Notes: generated from the letters alone by a model not told the origin. Positions 41,659-50,321 are shown, counted from the stretch's first letter. The stretch: DNA of 64,000 nt from Streptomyces wuyuanensis (GCF_900103455.1 NZ_FNHI01000015.1:124001-188000), one strand, 5' to 3'. A program made the numbers and translations.

Positions 41659-41691
41659 GGGCCGGGCCCCCGTCCCCCGGGGGCCCGGCCC
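41659..41691. terminator. Bidirectional terminator hairpin
   Basis: A perfect 14-bp stem (GGGCCGGGCCCCCG and complement) with a 5-nt loop between the convergent permease and epoxide-hydrolase genes. Confidence 0.82.
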
Positions 41692-41699
41692 TCCCGGTC

Positions 41700-42716
41700 T
41701 CAGCGCTGCCCGGGGCCGCCCGGCAGGGCGCGCAGCCAGTCGACCAGGAGCGCGCCGACCTCGTCCGCCCGTTCCTGCTGGACCCAGTGGCCGCAGCCCT
41801 CCAGGATGTGGGAGGAGACCAGACGGGGAAGGGTGGTCGGGTACGCCTTGATGGCGTCCGCCATCCACACGGTGGGCCCGTCGTGCTCTCCGCCGATGAA
41901 CAGGGACGGCTGGGTGATCGGCGCCCCGTCCCAGGCCGCGAGATCCACCCAGTCCCGGTCGATGTTGCGGTACCGGTTGAGCGGGCCGGTCAGGCCGCCG
42001 CGCTCGAACTCGCCCGCGTAGAAGTCCAGGTCCTCCTCGGTGAGCCAGGCCGGCAGCGGCTCGCGGGGGAACCGGTCGCAGAGCCTTCCGCCCGCCGGGG
42101 CGAAGAAGCGCGGCCCGTCGGCCGAGGGCTTCACCTCGCCCGAGGCCCCGGCGTAGAACCCCGCGAGCCAGGACCTGACGTCCGGCTCGATCTCGGCCTC
42201 CGCGCGGCCGGGCTCCTGGAAGTACTGGATGTAGAACTCCTCCGCCGCACCGAGCCGTGCGAACACGTCGGTCGGCGGGAGATCGCCGCCCCGCGGCGCG
42301 TAGGGCACGCTGAGGAGCGCCACCGCGGTGAAGAGATCCGGTCGCAGCAGTGCGGTGTTCGCGGCGATGGGCGAACCCCAGTCGTGGCCCACGATCACCG
42401 CGGACTCCGCGCCCAGGGCCTTCACCACCGCGACGTTGTCGGCGACGTGGGCCAGCATCCCGTAGGCCTCCCGCTCGACGGGCTTCGACGACCGCCCGTA
42501 GCCGCGGACGTCGATCGCGACCGCGTGGTAGCCCGCCGCGGCGATCACCGGAAGCTGGTGGCGCCACGAGTACCAGGACTCGGGGAAGCCGTGGACCATC
42601 AGGACCAGGGGCCCCGAGCCCTGTTCCACCAGGTGGATGCGTCCGCCCGGGGTGTCCACGAGGCGGTGCCGCGGCTGCTGCCCGGACGCGGTGGAAGAGC
42701 TGACGGGGTGTGACAT
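41700..42716 (-). CDS. Epoxide hydrolase-like alpha/beta hydrolase
   Basis: A 338-residue alpha/beta hydrolase of the soluble epoxide-hydrolase type. Seen: the oxyanion loop HGFPESW (42-48), the nucleophile Asp112 in GHDWG, a lid domain with Tyr-rich segments ('EEFYIQYFQEPG', 'LTGPLNRYRNIDRDW') and the terminal 'LEGCGHWVQQERADEV' His. Asp rather than Ser at the nucleophile elbow fits epoxide hydrolases or haloalkane dehalogenases; HGFPESW favours the former. No signal peptide. ATG 42716 is assumed. It is followed upstream by the MarR gene on the same strand, about 170 bp away. Confidence 0.88.
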   Translation of the reverse strand: MSHPVSSSTASGQQPRHRLVDTPGGRIHLVEQGSGPLVLMVHGFPESWYSWRHQLPVIAAAGYHAVAIDVRGYGRSSKPVEREAYGMLAHVADNVAVVKALGAESAVIVGHDWGSPIAANTALLRPDLFTAVALLSVPYAPRGGDLPPTDVFARLGAAEEFYIQYFQEPGRAEAEIEPDVRSWLAGFYAGASGEVKPSADGPRFFAPAGGRLCDRFPREPLPAWLTEEDLDFYAGEFERGGLTGPLNRYRNIDRDWVDLAAWDGAPITQPSLFIGGEHDGPTVWMADAIKAYPTTLPRLVSSHILEGCGHWVQQERADEVGALLVDWLRALPGGPGQR

Positions 42717-42889
42717 CCGGCCTCCTGGGGTTGCCCTCGGGCTCCTGCGCGGTGCCGGCGGCGGCCCGTGCGCGGGTCATCGGTACCCCACAGGCATACC
42801 GCTCAGCCGCTTTCCTCGAACGTGGCGACGGACGGCCCGGTGCTTCAGGTGGGCCCGGGCTCTCGGGGCCGCCCAGGCGGGCCTCGGCG

Positions 42890-43351
42890 TCAGGCGTCCT
42901 TGTGCGCCTTGAGCTTGCGCCAGACCGCGCTCAGGGCCTCCATGTCCCGCTGGTCCAGTACGTCGGTGAAGACGGGCGCCAGGCACGCGCGCCGGGTCGC
43001 GTCGGCCTCCTCGAAGACCCGGCGCCCCTCGGCGGTGAGCGCGACCTCGACGGAACGGGCGTCCCTGGCCGACGGCGTACGGGAGACCAGCCCGCGGGCC
43101 TGCAGCGCGTCGAGGACGCGGGACACCTGGCTGCGGCTCAGCATGGTGCTGTTGCCGAGTACGGAGGCGGCGACCGGCTCGTCGCTGCTCGCGAGCCAGA
43201 GCATCACCTCGAACCAGGAGACGGGCAGGTCGTGGGCCTTGGACAGGGCGCGGTCGACGCGCTCGGTGAGCACGGTCCCGGCCCAGACCAGGCCGTAGAA
43301 GGCGTGATCGGCCTCGGGCATCTCCGCCGGGGTGAGTTTCCTGGTCGCCAT
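42890..43351 (-). CDS. MarR-family regulator
   Basis: A 153-residue winged-helix regulator: 'HAFYGLVWAGTVLTERVDRALSKAHDLPVSWFEVMLWLASSDEPVAASVLGNSTMLSRSQVSRVLDALQARGLVSRTPSARDARSVEVALTAEGRRV' is a complete MarR wHTH. Such dimers bind short dyads and are released by small aromatic or phenolic ligands. It diverges from an SDR gene across dyads at 43374-43413, the usual MarR layout. ATG 43351 has GGAGG only one base upstream, ATG 43363 has no site; a leaderless start at 43363 is possible. Confidence 0.85.
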   Translation of the reverse strand: MATRKLTPAEMPEADHAFYGLVWAGTVLTERVDRALSKAHDLPVSWFEVMLWLASSDEPVAASVLGNSTMLSRSQVSRVLDALQARGLVSRTPSARDARSVEVALTAEGRRVFEEADATRRACLAPVFTDVLDQRDMEALSAVWRKLKAHKDA

Positions 43352-43373
43352 GCCTCCGATCATACCGGCTTGC

Positions 43374-43413
43374 GTGTGTGCACACACAATGCTTAAGGTG
43401 TGTGTACACGCAC
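43374..43413. promoter_or_regulatory. Two adjacent dyads, probable MarR operators
   Basis: GTGTGTGCACACAC (43374-43387) is a perfect 14-bp palindrome. A second, imperfect dyad around GTGTACAC covers 43398-43413. Together they form a larger imperfect dyad centred on CTTAAG (43392-43397), between the divergent MarR and SDR genes. Confidence 0.7.
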
Positions 43414-43456
43414 GGATCTCCGGGTGTGCTTTCCCTCCACTTCCGAAGGAACCCTC

Positions 43457-44320
43457 ATGTCCTCCTCCACCACCTCCCCCACCTCCTCCAAGGTCGTCCT
43501 CATCACCGGCACCTCCTCCGGCATCGGTCTGGCCGCCGCGGTCGCCGCGGCGAAGGCCGGCTGGCGCACCGTCGCGACCCTCCGCGATCCGGGCCGCGCC
43601 GACGCGCTCCGCAAGGCCGCCGCAGAGGCCGGCGTCGAGCTCGACATCCGGCAGCTCGACGTCGTCGACGAGACGTCCGTCGCCGCCGCGGTCGACGGGG
43701 TGATCGCCGACCACGGCCGGCTGGACGCCGTGATCAACAACGCGGGCGCGGGGCATCTCGGCACCCTGGAGAACGACACCGTCGCCGACGTCCGCAAGGT
43801 CATGGAGGTCAACTTCTTCGGTGTCCTCAACGTCTCCAAGGCCGCCTTCCCCCATCTGCGGGCCGTCGGCGGCCGGCTGATCACCGTCACCAGCGTCGGC
43901 GGAGTCGTCGGCCAGCCCTTCAACGAGGCATACTGCGCCGCCAAGTTCGCCGTCGAGGGCTACATGGAGAGCCTGGCGCCGGTCGCCGCGTCCGTCGGCG
44001 TGAGCGTGTCCGTTGTCGAACCGGGCGCCGTGGCCACCGAGTTCGTCAACAACGTCGGCCTCGACCCGGAGGCGGAGATCGCGGCGGCGGGCCCTTACGC
44101 CCCGGCCCTCGACGCCTACGTCAACCGCACCGTGGCCCAGTTCCTGACCGGCGCCCAGACCCAGGACGAGGCCGCCGCGGCCGTACTGGAGGCGCTGACG
44201 GCGGACCGGCCCGCGTTCCGTCTCCAGACCTCCGACTGGGCACGCGACTTCACCGGCATGAAGCTGAACGACCTGGACGGCTCGGCGGTGCTCGGGACCA
44301 CGGGCGGCTGGGTGGCGTGA
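43457..44320 (+). CDS. Short-chain dehydrogenase/reductase under MarR control
   Basis: A 287-residue classical SDR: TGTSSGIG (17-24), NNAG, Ser in 'VTSVGG', Y159-C-A-A-K163, and 'VVEPGAVATEF'. The R in 'ATLRDPGR' after the second strand suggests NADP(H). The C-terminal extension ('AFRLQTSDWARDFTGMKLNDLDGSAV') is typical of the longer oxidoreductases similar to 17-beta-HSD-like streptomycete SDRs. ATG 43457 has GAAGGA upstream. It diverges from the MarR gene and is probably its target. Substrate unknown. Confidence 0.88.
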   Translation: MSSSTTSPTSSKVVLITGTSSGIGLAAAVAAAKAGWRTVATLRDPGRADALRKAAAEAGVELDIRQLDVVDETSVAAAVDGVIADHGRLDAVINNAGAGHLGTLENDTVADVRKVMEVNFFGVLNVSKAAFPHLRAVGGRLITVTSVGGVVGQPFNEAYCAAKFAVEGYMESLAPVAASVGVSVSVVEPGAVATEFVNNVGLDPEAEIAAAGPYAPALDAYVNRTVAQFLTGAQTQDEAAAAVLEALTADRPAFRLQTSDWARDFTGMKLNDLDGSAVLGTTGGWVA

Positions 44321-44342
44321 ACCGCCGCGGAGAGGGCCGCCG

Positions 44343-44361
44343 GGCCGTCCCTGTGACGGCC
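44343..44361. terminator. Short hairpin between convergent genes
   Basis: GGCCGTC and GACGGCC form a 7-bp stem with a 5-nt loop between genes ending at 44320 and 44372. Confidence 0.55.
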
Positions 44362-44371
44362 GCCGCGGGCC

Positions 44372-45892
44372 CTACCCCGGGTGCCCCAGGAACACCGGGT
44401 TCGTGAACGCCGCCAGCGGCCCGGGGAACCCCGGGATCGGCACGACCGCGGGATGGCGCACCTCCGCGCGGACGTACGCCGCGTAGGCCGCCGTCGTACG
44501 CCACTCCACCGTGCCCTTGCCCTCGGCGGGGAGCGCCACCGTGTGCAGCACGCCCTGGTCGGTGACGATCCGGGCGGTGCGGCCCGGGGCGCCGGTTACC
44601 TCCAGGCGGACCGTCACCGGGTCGTCCGCGTCCACCCGGAGCCGCTCGCCGATACCGGCACGCCGGCCCCGGCCGCCGTACGCGGCGAACGACAGCGACA
44701 CGGCCGACGACTCGGCGACGTAGGACCGGCCGGCGCGCAGGCCGTCCAGGATCGCCTCGCGCGTCAGGTCGTCGGCGAGGACGACGGTCTGCGGGGTGCC
44801 GACCGCGTCCGGGTCCCGGTGCGCGTCGCTGCTGCCCATCGCCGGGGTCCAGCGGCCGCCCGAGCGGGCGGCGGCGACGAGGGTGCCGTCCCAGTCCGCG
44901 AGGGACACGTCGTCGTCCGGGGTGTACGGCCCGTTCCACACCTCCACCGCGTCCGCCTCGCCGAAGCCGAACTTCCAGTTGCAGCCGACGCAGGTGGCGT
45001 GCGGGTGCGCGGGCACGACGAGGCCGCCGGCGCGGCGGATCGCCCGGGCGTAGTGGCCGAAACGGTTGTCCCTGGCCCGGTAGCGCCAGTCGACGAACGT
45101 GCCCGGGTCGGTGCCGAGCGCCACGACGTGGCCGTTGCGGGTGGTGACCTCCTCACCCAGGAGCACCAGCAGGTCGTCCCCGGCGGCGTCCGCCCAAGCC
45201 CCGTGCGCCGCGTGCGTGTTGTGCTCGCTGCTGTTGACGAAGTCCAGCCCCGCCGCCCGGGCGAGGGCCGCGATCTCGTCGGGGGTGCGGAGGCCGTCCG
45301 AGTACCACGAGTGCAGATGGCAGTCGCCCCGGTACCAGTCACGCCCCCGGCCCTTCGCCCGCTCCGGCGGGTACACGGGCTTCGGCGTCGGCGCCGGCTT
45401 CCCGTACGTGAGCGTGACGGTCACGGTGTACGCGAGGCCCTGCGGCGCGATCGTGTACGGGCCGAGTGCGATGTGCCACGTGCCCGCCCGTACCGGCCCC
45501 GCGACGTAGCCGGGTGTCGCCTCGTCGCCCCGGATGAAGAACTCGCTGCGCGCCCCGCCGGACCAGCCGCGGAAGCCCTCGCCGCCGAGCGCCGTGCCGC
45601 GCTCGTCGAAGATGCCGATGTCGAGGGCGTTGCCCTGCGTGCCGGCCGGGACCTGCGGCCTCTCGTACGTGTACGACACCCGGATCTCCGCGACCCCGCG
45701 CGGCACCTCGACGGGCAGGTACACGAAGTCGGGGGAGCCGGGCGGCAGGGTGCCGCGCACGACCTTCGTGGTCTGTCCGTTCGCGGTGTCCGCTGCCTCG
45801 GCGAAGCTCACGCCGCCCAACGTAAGCGCGGCGGCCGCTCCCGTCACGAACAGTCCGCGTCTGCTGAGGTTCGCGTCGTCCTCGTTGCACAT
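44372..45892 (-). CDS. Tat-exported PHP-domain metallohydrolase (CehA/McbA-like)
   Basis: A 506-residue exported protein. The N-terminus 'NLSRRGLFVTGAAAALTLGGVSFAEAA' is a twin-arginine signal. A beta-rich region (about 40-165) precedes a PHP metallo-domain: GDCHLHSWYSDG, 'NSSEHNT', 'GEEVTT', 'PAHPH' and 'GSSDAH' carry the expected His/Asp/Glu ligands of a trinuclear phosphoesterase site. A C-terminal beta domain follows. Homologues include phosphoesterases and the carbamate hydrolases CehA/McbA. Substrate unknown. ATG 45892 has GGGGAG eight bases upstream. The gene is alone. Confidence 0.87.
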   Translation of the reverse strand: MCNEDDANLSRRGLFVTGAAAALTLGGVSFAEAADTANGQTTKVVRGTLPPGSPDFVYLPVEVPRGVAEIRVSYTYERPQVPAGTQGNALDIGIFDERGTALGGEGFRGWSGGARSEFFIRGDEATPGYVAGPVRAGTWHIALGPYTIAPQGLAYTVTVTLTYGKPAPTPKPVYPPERAKGRGRDWYRGDCHLHSWYSDGLRTPDEIAALARAAGLDFVNSSEHNTHAAHGAWADAAGDDLLVLLGEEVTTRNGHVVALGTDPGTFVDWRYRARDNRFGHYARAIRRAGGLVVPAHPHATCVGCNWKFGFGEADAVEVWNGPYTPDDDVSLADWDGTLVAAARSGGRWTPAMGSSDAHRDPDAVGTPQTVVLADDLTREAILDGLRAGRSYVAESSAVSLSFAAYGGRGRRAGIGERLRVDADDPVTVRLEVTGAPGRTARIVTDQGVLHTVALPAEGKGTVEWRTTAAYAAYVRAEVRHPAVVPIPGFPGPLAAFTNPVFLGHPG

Positions 45893-46146
45893 GCCGTCGG
45901 CTCCCCGGGGGTGGTGAGAGGGACAGGAGTGGTACTGGTGCCTGGCGCCCTCAACCTCGTACCCGGCCGTGAACGGGACGGCAAGGGGCGGGGGTCGACG
46001 AATGACCGGGACATGGCGTTCCGCCGTCCGGCGCGGGGGACGCGCGCCGTCCCCCTTCCGGTCCCGCGCTCTCGGAATCTCGCGCCGCAGCGCGTAGCTT
46101 GGGCCCCGCCACGACCAGAGCAGCCGACGAGGGCGGAGGAGCCGCT

Positions 46147-46977
46147 GTGCGGATCTCGACCACGATCTTCCTGACGGACGAGACGATCACCCCGCCGCGG
46201 CTGGCGCGGGAACTGGAGGAACGCGGCTTCGCCGGGCTGTACCTGCCCGAGCACACCCACATCCCGGTCGAGCGGACCTCCCCCTATCCGGCGGGCGGCG
46301 ACCTGCCGCCCGAGTACGGCCGCACCCTCGACCCCTTCGTCGCCCTCGGCCAGGCCGCTGCGGTCACCACCACCCTCGGCCTCGGCACGGGCATCACGCT
46401 GCTCGCCCAGCACGACCCCATCGCCCTCGCCAAGCAGATCGCGACCCTCGACCACCTCAGCGGCGGCCGCTTCACCCTCGGCGTCGGCTTCGGCTGGAAC
46501 AGGGAGGAGGCGGCGGACCACGGCGTGGAGTGGTCGACGCGGCGCGATCTCAGCCGCGACCGCATGCATCTGATGCGCGCGTTGTGGGCCGCCGAACCCA
46601 CCGCGTACGACGGCGACTTCGGCTCCGTCCGCGCCTCCTACGCCTACCCGAAGCCGGCGAGCGGCCCCGCGCCCCGCACCCTGGTCGGCGGCGCGGCCGG
46701 CCCGAAGCTCTTCTCCCACATCGCCGACTACGCCGACGGCTGGCTTCCGATCGGCGGCCGGGGCCTCACGGAGTCGCTGCCGGTCCTGCGGGAGACCTGG
46801 TCGGCGGCGGGCCGCGACCCGAAGGCCCTCCAGATCGTCCCGTACGCGGTCCTGCCGTCGCAGGGCAAGCTGGCGCACTACGAGGAGCTGGGCATCGACG
46901 AGGTCGTGCTGCAGTTGCCGCCGGCGGGGGAGGGGGAGGTGCTGCGGGTGCTGGACGAGTACGGGAAGTATGTGTGA
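46147..46977 (+). CDS. LLM-class F420-type oxidoreductase
   Basis: A 276-residue short LLM protein of the probable F420-dependent group (TIGR03619-like): 'LARELEERGFAGLYLPEHTHIPVERTSPYPAGGDLPPEYGRTLDPFVALGQAAAVTTTLGLGTGITLLAQHDPIALAKQIATLDHLSGGRFTLGVGFGWNREEAADHGV' and 'TLVGGAAGPKLFSHIADYADGWLPIGGRG'. GTG 46147 has GGAGGA seven bases upstream. The gene stands alone, with no palindrome upstream, so it is probably not part of the TetR-linked set. Reaction unknown. Confidence 0.87.
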   Translation: MRISTTIFLTDETITPPRLARELEERGFAGLYLPEHTHIPVERTSPYPAGGDLPPEYGRTLDPFVALGQAAAVTTTLGLGTGITLLAQHDPIALAKQIATLDHLSGGRFTLGVGFGWNREEAADHGVEWSTRRDLSRDRMHLMRALWAAEPTAYDGDFGSVRASYAYPKPASGPAPRTLVGGAAGPKLFSHIADYADGWLPIGGRGLTESLPVLRETWSAAGRDPKALQIVPYAVLPSQGKLAHYEELGIDEVVLQLPPAGEGEVLRVLDEYGKYV

Positions 46978-47182
46978 CCCGCTACCGGTCCCGGCGGACG
47001 GTGCGGCTTCGGTCAGCCGCTGACAGCGGGCTGCCGAGCGCCGGGGCCGGCAGGGGTTTCGTGTCCGGTACGCCGCCTGACGGGCCCGTGCGCGCGAGGC
47101 AACCGTGCTCCTCCGGCTCCCGCAGAGCGGCGGCGATCCTGATCTCACCCGGCAACGAGCCACGACCAACCAAGAGATCGTC

Positions 47183-47584
47183 CTACTGCGCAGGCGCGAC
47201 GAGCCGGAAGGCCAGGCACACGAGGGCTGTGCGGTCGTCCACGGGTGTGCCGACGGAGTCCCAGAATCGGCGGTGACCGGTGCGCCACTCATCGAGCGAA
47301 CGGTCGCCCTCACCTTCGGCCGAGGCATGCTCCCAGGCGATGTCGCCGAACGTGGTCAGCTCCACGCCGGTGATCTCGACCGTGGCGACGCAGTCGCCAT
47401 CGCTGTCGAGGAGGGCGAGACGCTCGCCGGTGAACTCCAGCCCTTCCGTCTCCTCGACGTACTCGGAGAGCAGGCCGGTCGTGGCGGTCTTTCTCCCCGC
47501 CAGAACGAGGGCGTTCAGCCTCTCCCGCAGCTCACCGGCCGTGCCGAGCTCCAGCGCTCGCATGCCGTTCACTCGTGGCCACAT
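47183..47584 (-). CDS. ASCH-domain protein
   Basis: A 133-residue protein of the ASCH group (PUA-like beta barrel, RNA- or nucleotide-binding). Seen: 'RERLNALVLAGRKTATTGLLSEY', 'RLALLDSDGDCVATVEITGVELTTFGDIAWEHASAEGEGDRSLDEWRTGHRRFW', which carry the family's G-x-K-x-x-T motif and the late 'W-x-x-x-H-x-x-F' segment. Some family members are ribonucleases or amidohydrolases of modified nucleosides. ATG 47584 is the start giving the normal length. It lies 16 bp downstream of the DUF397 gene on the same strand and may be transcribed with it. Confidence 0.85.
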   Translation of the reverse strand: MWPRVNGMRALELGTAGELRERLNALVLAGRKTATTGLLSEYVEETEGLEFTGERLALLDSDGDCVATVEITGVELTTFGDIAWEHASAEGEGDRSLDEWRTGHRRFWDSVGTPVDDRTALVCLAFRLVAPAQ

Positions 47585-47600
47585 GGCCCCAGCCCTCTTC

Positions 47601-47798
47601 TCAGCCCTGCGTGATGTGTCCTTGAGCGTAGGAGACGAACGAGGCCCAGGAGGCGGGGGCACAGGCAAGCTGAGGGCCGGCGGGGTTCTTGGAGTCGCGG
47701 ACGTGGACGGTGGAGGGACAGGCGGCGACCTCGACGCAGGCGCCTCCTTCCCCGTCGCTGTAGCTGCTTTTGAACCAGCGGATCTGCTCGCTGCTCAT
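47601..47798 (-). CDS. DUF397 protein
   Basis: A 65-residue member: 'IRWFKSSYSDGEGGACVEVAACPSTVHVRDSKNPAGPQLACAPASWASFV', the complete DUF397 signature. These small proteins pair with XRE/DUF5753 regulators and are thought to counteract or tune them. The ATG overlaps the stop of the XRE gene (ATGA), so the pair is coupled. This is the intact counterpart of the decayed pair at 4835-5514. Confidence 0.9.
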   Translation of the reverse strand: MSSEQIRWFKSSYSDGEGGACVEVAACPSTVHVRDSKNPAGPQLACAPASWASFVSYAQGHITQG

Positions 47799-48664
47799 CG
47801 GCGTTCTCCCAGCTTCTTCTCGATCAGGGCCAGTGACTCGCGGGGTGTGAGGGCTTGCGCTCGGATGATCCCATAGCGTTCCGTGAAGACGCTGACTTCC
47901 TCATGGTCGGTGATCAGGCGGGAATGCCCGTAGATTTCCGTGTACGCCACCTGTCGCAGTCCCTTGGGCGTCAGCAGGATGAACGCGCCACCCATGCTGG
48001 GATGTTCCTCGCGATCAGTGGTCATCACCTGGAGCTCGACGGTCCGCAGCCGACCGATGTGGAGCAACCGACGCAACTGGTGCTCGTGAACGGTCGCCCC
48101 GCCGATGGGTCGCTGGAGTACGGACTCCTCCACCACGAAGCTGAACGTCGGCGCGGGCCAGCGCTCGAAGATCTGCTGGCGAGCGAGCCGGTCGGCCACA
48201 CGCTTCTCGATGGTCCGCTCGTCGAGCAGGGGTCGCCGTTGGGTGAACACGGCCCGCGCGTACTCCTCGGTCTGGAGAAGACCGGGCACTGCCTGATTGC
48301 TGTAGTCGTGCACCGCGAGGGCCTCCGCCTCGGCCTTCGCGTAGTCCCGGAACCAGTCCGGATGCCGCGTCCGTGCCTTCGCGAGCGCCTTCTCCACGTC
48401 CGGGATCGCCGCCTTCAGCACACCGCGCGCCCCCAACACCTCGTCCGCCAGCCGCAGAAACGCCGGCTGGGGCGTCCGTACCCCGCGCTCCATCGAAGAG
48501 ACCAGCGCCTCGCCGCAATGCGTGGCGGCCCCCAGCTCTTTCTGGCTGAGTCCGGCCGCCTCACGCAACACCTTGATCTGCTTGCCGAGTGAGTTGAAGA
48601 GCAGCGCCGTCCCGTCCTCCTCGGCGGGCCGTTCCGGCCGTTCCTCGCGTTCCGCGTCCGCCAT
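47795..48664 (-). CDS. XRE-family regulator with DUF5753
   Basis: A 289-residue WhiJ-like regulator. Residues about 25-85 form the helix-turn-helix ('LGKQIKVLREAAGLSQKELGAATHCGEALVSSMERGVRTPQPAFLRLADEVL'); about 105-285 is DUF5753 ('VPGLLQTEEYARAVF', 'VVEESVLQRPIGGATV', 'AQALTPRESLALIEKKL'). Together with DUF397 and an ATPase gene nearby, it belongs to the developmental/antibiotic-control gene sets scattered through streptomycete genomes. ATG 48664 is chosen; upstream in-frame sequence does not look coding. The ATPase gene diverges at 48802. Confidence 0.9.
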   Translation of the reverse strand: MADAEREERPERPAEEDGTALLFNSLGKQIKVLREAAGLSQKELGAATHCGEALVSSMERGVRTPQPAFLRLADEVLGARGVLKAAIPDVEKALAKARTRHPDWFRDYAKAEAEALAVHDYSNQAVPGLLQTEEYARAVFTQRRPLLDERTIEKRVADRLARQQIFERWPAPTFSFVVEESVLQRPIGGATVHEHQLRRLLHIGRLRTVELQVMTTDREEHPSMGGAFILLTPKGLRQVAYTEIYGHSRLITDHEEVSVFTERYGIIRAQALTPRESLALIEKKLGERR

Positions 48665-48801
48665 ACCCCGTACCGCCCTCACACCTGCCGCAGTGGTCAC
48701 GGTCCACGACCCGTACAGCGCCCCGGCCGTACTCGTACGGCTACGCTCCGTCGTGTCGCAAGTCCTGGTCAGGGTATCCACGACCAACCACGCTCAGTGA
48801 C

Positions 48802-49281
48802 ATGAAAGCCGAAACCGCTTCCCCCACGGTCGAGTTCACCCAACGCCTCAGCACCACCCGCCGTGGCGCCCGCCTCGCCCGGCGCTTGGCCCTCCACTGC
48901 CTCGACGACTGGGGCATCCCGTACGGCAGCGAACTCTCCGACTCCGCCGCCCTGATCGTCGCCGAACTCGCAGCGAACGCGGTCACCCACGGCCGCGTCC
49001 CCGGCCGCGACTTCGAACTGCGCCTGCTGCTCACGGGGGCCACCCTCCGCATCGAGGTCTCCGACACCCGATGCGAACGTGCCCCGCTCCCTCCCGCGAC
49101 ACCCCCACCCACCGACGCCGAGACGGGCCGCGGCCTTCTCGTCGTGTCCGCGCTCGCCACGGACTGGGGCGCAACGGACCGTTCCGTGGGCAAGACGGTC
49201 TGGGCCGAGCTGCCCGGTCCGGTTCGAGGCGTGGACAGTGGCGACGCGTCCGCCGGCGCCTCGCGCGCCCGTCACCGGTAG
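48802..49281 (+). CDS. HATPase_c anti-sigma-like ATP-binding protein
   Basis: A 159-residue GHKL ATPase of the RsbW/SpoIIAB-like type without a phosphatase or sensor domain. The N-box is 'SAALIVAELAANAVTHG' (Asn in AANA), the G1 region 'LRIEVSDTRCERAP', and 'ETGRGLLVVSALATDWG' the G2 box. Such proteins in streptomycetes sit beside XRE/DUF397 pairs, as here (AbaA/WhiJ-like loci). It may bind a sigma factor or an anti-anti-sigma protein; targets unknown. It diverges from the XRE gene and overlaps the 3' end of the Uma2-like pseudogene by 10 bp. Confidence 0.85.
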   Translation: MKAETASPTVEFTQRLSTTRRGARLARRLALHCLDDWGIPYGSELSDSAALIVAELAANAVTHGRVPGRDFELRLLLTGATLRIEVSDTRCERAPLPPATPPPTDAETGRGLLVVSALATDWGATDRSVGKTVWAELPGPVRGVDSGDASAGASRARHR

Positions 49282-49843
49282 CGGACGAGCGCCGACGTGT
49301 CGAACGTCCACCGCCCGGCCGGCACGACGTCCCCGAACCCGTACGGCACGGAGCACCGGTACCTGAGGCCGTCGGGTCCGTCCTTGGGCTCGGAGTGGAC
49401 GGCGATGGAGCCGTTGCGGGGGTCCACCACGACGTACAGCGGTACGCCCATCCGCGGATAGTCATCCAGCTTGGTGACGAGGTCGTTCTTGGGGTTGCTC
49501 TTCGAGACGATCTCGACCACGAGGAGCACCGCGCGCGGATTGACGGACTCGGCCTGCGGGTCGACGTCCTCGGTCGGGAACGCGATCAGGGCGGGAACCT
49601 TCTCCAGACCGGTGACGGGATCCGTCTGTCGGTGTCGTTGACCGCGGAGATGCCCGGAGTCTGCGCCCTGATCTGCTCGCGGAAGGCGTCGACATTGGTG
49701 GTGTGGGGCAGATCGAGGCTCATCATGACGAGCTTCACCTCGCCGTCCGTGGTCTCCACCCTCCAGCCCTTCTCCAAGTGCTCCGCGCACTCGGAGAGGT
49801 GCCGGGCCACCTCCTGCATGCGCCGGATCTGCTCAGGGCTCAT
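49272..49843 (-). pseudogene. Frameshifted Uma2-family nuclease-fold gene
   Basis: Two frames rebuild one Uma2 (DUF820, PD-(D/E)XK-fold) protein. The 5' part starts at ATG 49843 ('MSPEQIRRMQEVARHL...TPGISAVNDTD') and goes out of frame near 49620-49632. The second frame gives 'TDPVTGLEKVPALIAFPTEDVDPQAESV...VVEIVSKSNPKNDLVTKL...YVVVDPRNG', which includes the E-x-V/K-type catalytic strands, and ends at 49272. A one-base indel is enough. A sequencing error or programmed shift is the alternative, but the second half has no start of its own. Uma2 genes are very numerous in streptomycetes and poorly understood. Confidence 0.75.
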
Positions 49844-49948
49844 GCCGCTCCCGGTGTCCTCCAAGGGTTGCCCTGTGCAGCGTAGCTGCGGAGCGTGGCG
49901 GTGGGTGGATTCGTCCGAGTTCCGTGAGGGGGCGCACGGTGAGGGACG

Positions 49949-50045
49949 AGGATCTTCCGGTGTCCTCGTCGGCCATAGTTGCCGCATGGCATCCACGACG
50001 ATTCGCGTTCCCCGTGAGACCCGAGATCATCTTGCGGCCCTCGCA
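49949..50045 (+). repeat. Direct repeat, left copy (5' end of the RHH gene)
   Basis: About 97 bp covering the upstream flank and first codons of the ribbon-helix-helix gene. A degenerate copy in the same orientation is at 51494-51590, including GTTCCCCGTGAGACCCG followed by ATCATCTTGCGGCCCTCGC. The two copies flank the displaced toxin-tip cassette. Confidence 0.75.
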
Positions 50046-50321
50046 GCCGAACGTGGTCTCACTCTCGGCCAACTCGTCCAGCAGCTGGCGGAGCGTGAGC
50101 CGACGCGGGCGCAGATCGCCGAACGGCTTCGCACCGATCGCGACGCCGGGCGCCGGAACATGGGGGCGGACATGACCGACGACGAGTTCGACCAGGCCTC
50201 GGATATCCTCGCCAACATTTGCAAGATCGCGGCGGACCAGGTTCGAGCCGCACGGGGCGACGCAGCTTTGCGTCATTTCCCCGACGGCTTCGGCGGCCCT
50301 CCTGCCGCTACCCGTCCGTAA
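49986..50321 (+). CDS. Ribbon-helix-helix antitoxin-like protein
   Basis: A 111-residue protein. Residues 1-45 ('STTIRVPRETRDHLAALAAERGLTLGQLVQQLAE') resemble the RHH DNA-binding domain of VapB/RelB-like antitoxins. The C-terminal half ('MTDDEFDQASDILANICKIAADQVRAARGD') might be the toxin-binding part, but no toxin gene follows; the next gene is antisense. The N-terminal DNA is duplicated at 51494-51590. It may be an orphan antitoxin or one cut off from its toxin by the island rearrangement. The start lacks a strong ribosome site. Confidence 0.6.
   Translation: MASTTIRVPRETRDHLAALAAERGLTLGQLVQQLAEREPTRAQIAERLRTDRDAGRRNMGADMTDDEFDQASDILANICKIAADQVRAARGDAALRHFPDGFGGPPAATRP

Noticed and set aside
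47012..47024. GTCAGCCGCTGAC palindrome after the LLM gene
   Set aside because: It has the arms in the opposite order from the operator family and lies downstream of a gene; could be part of a terminator or chance.
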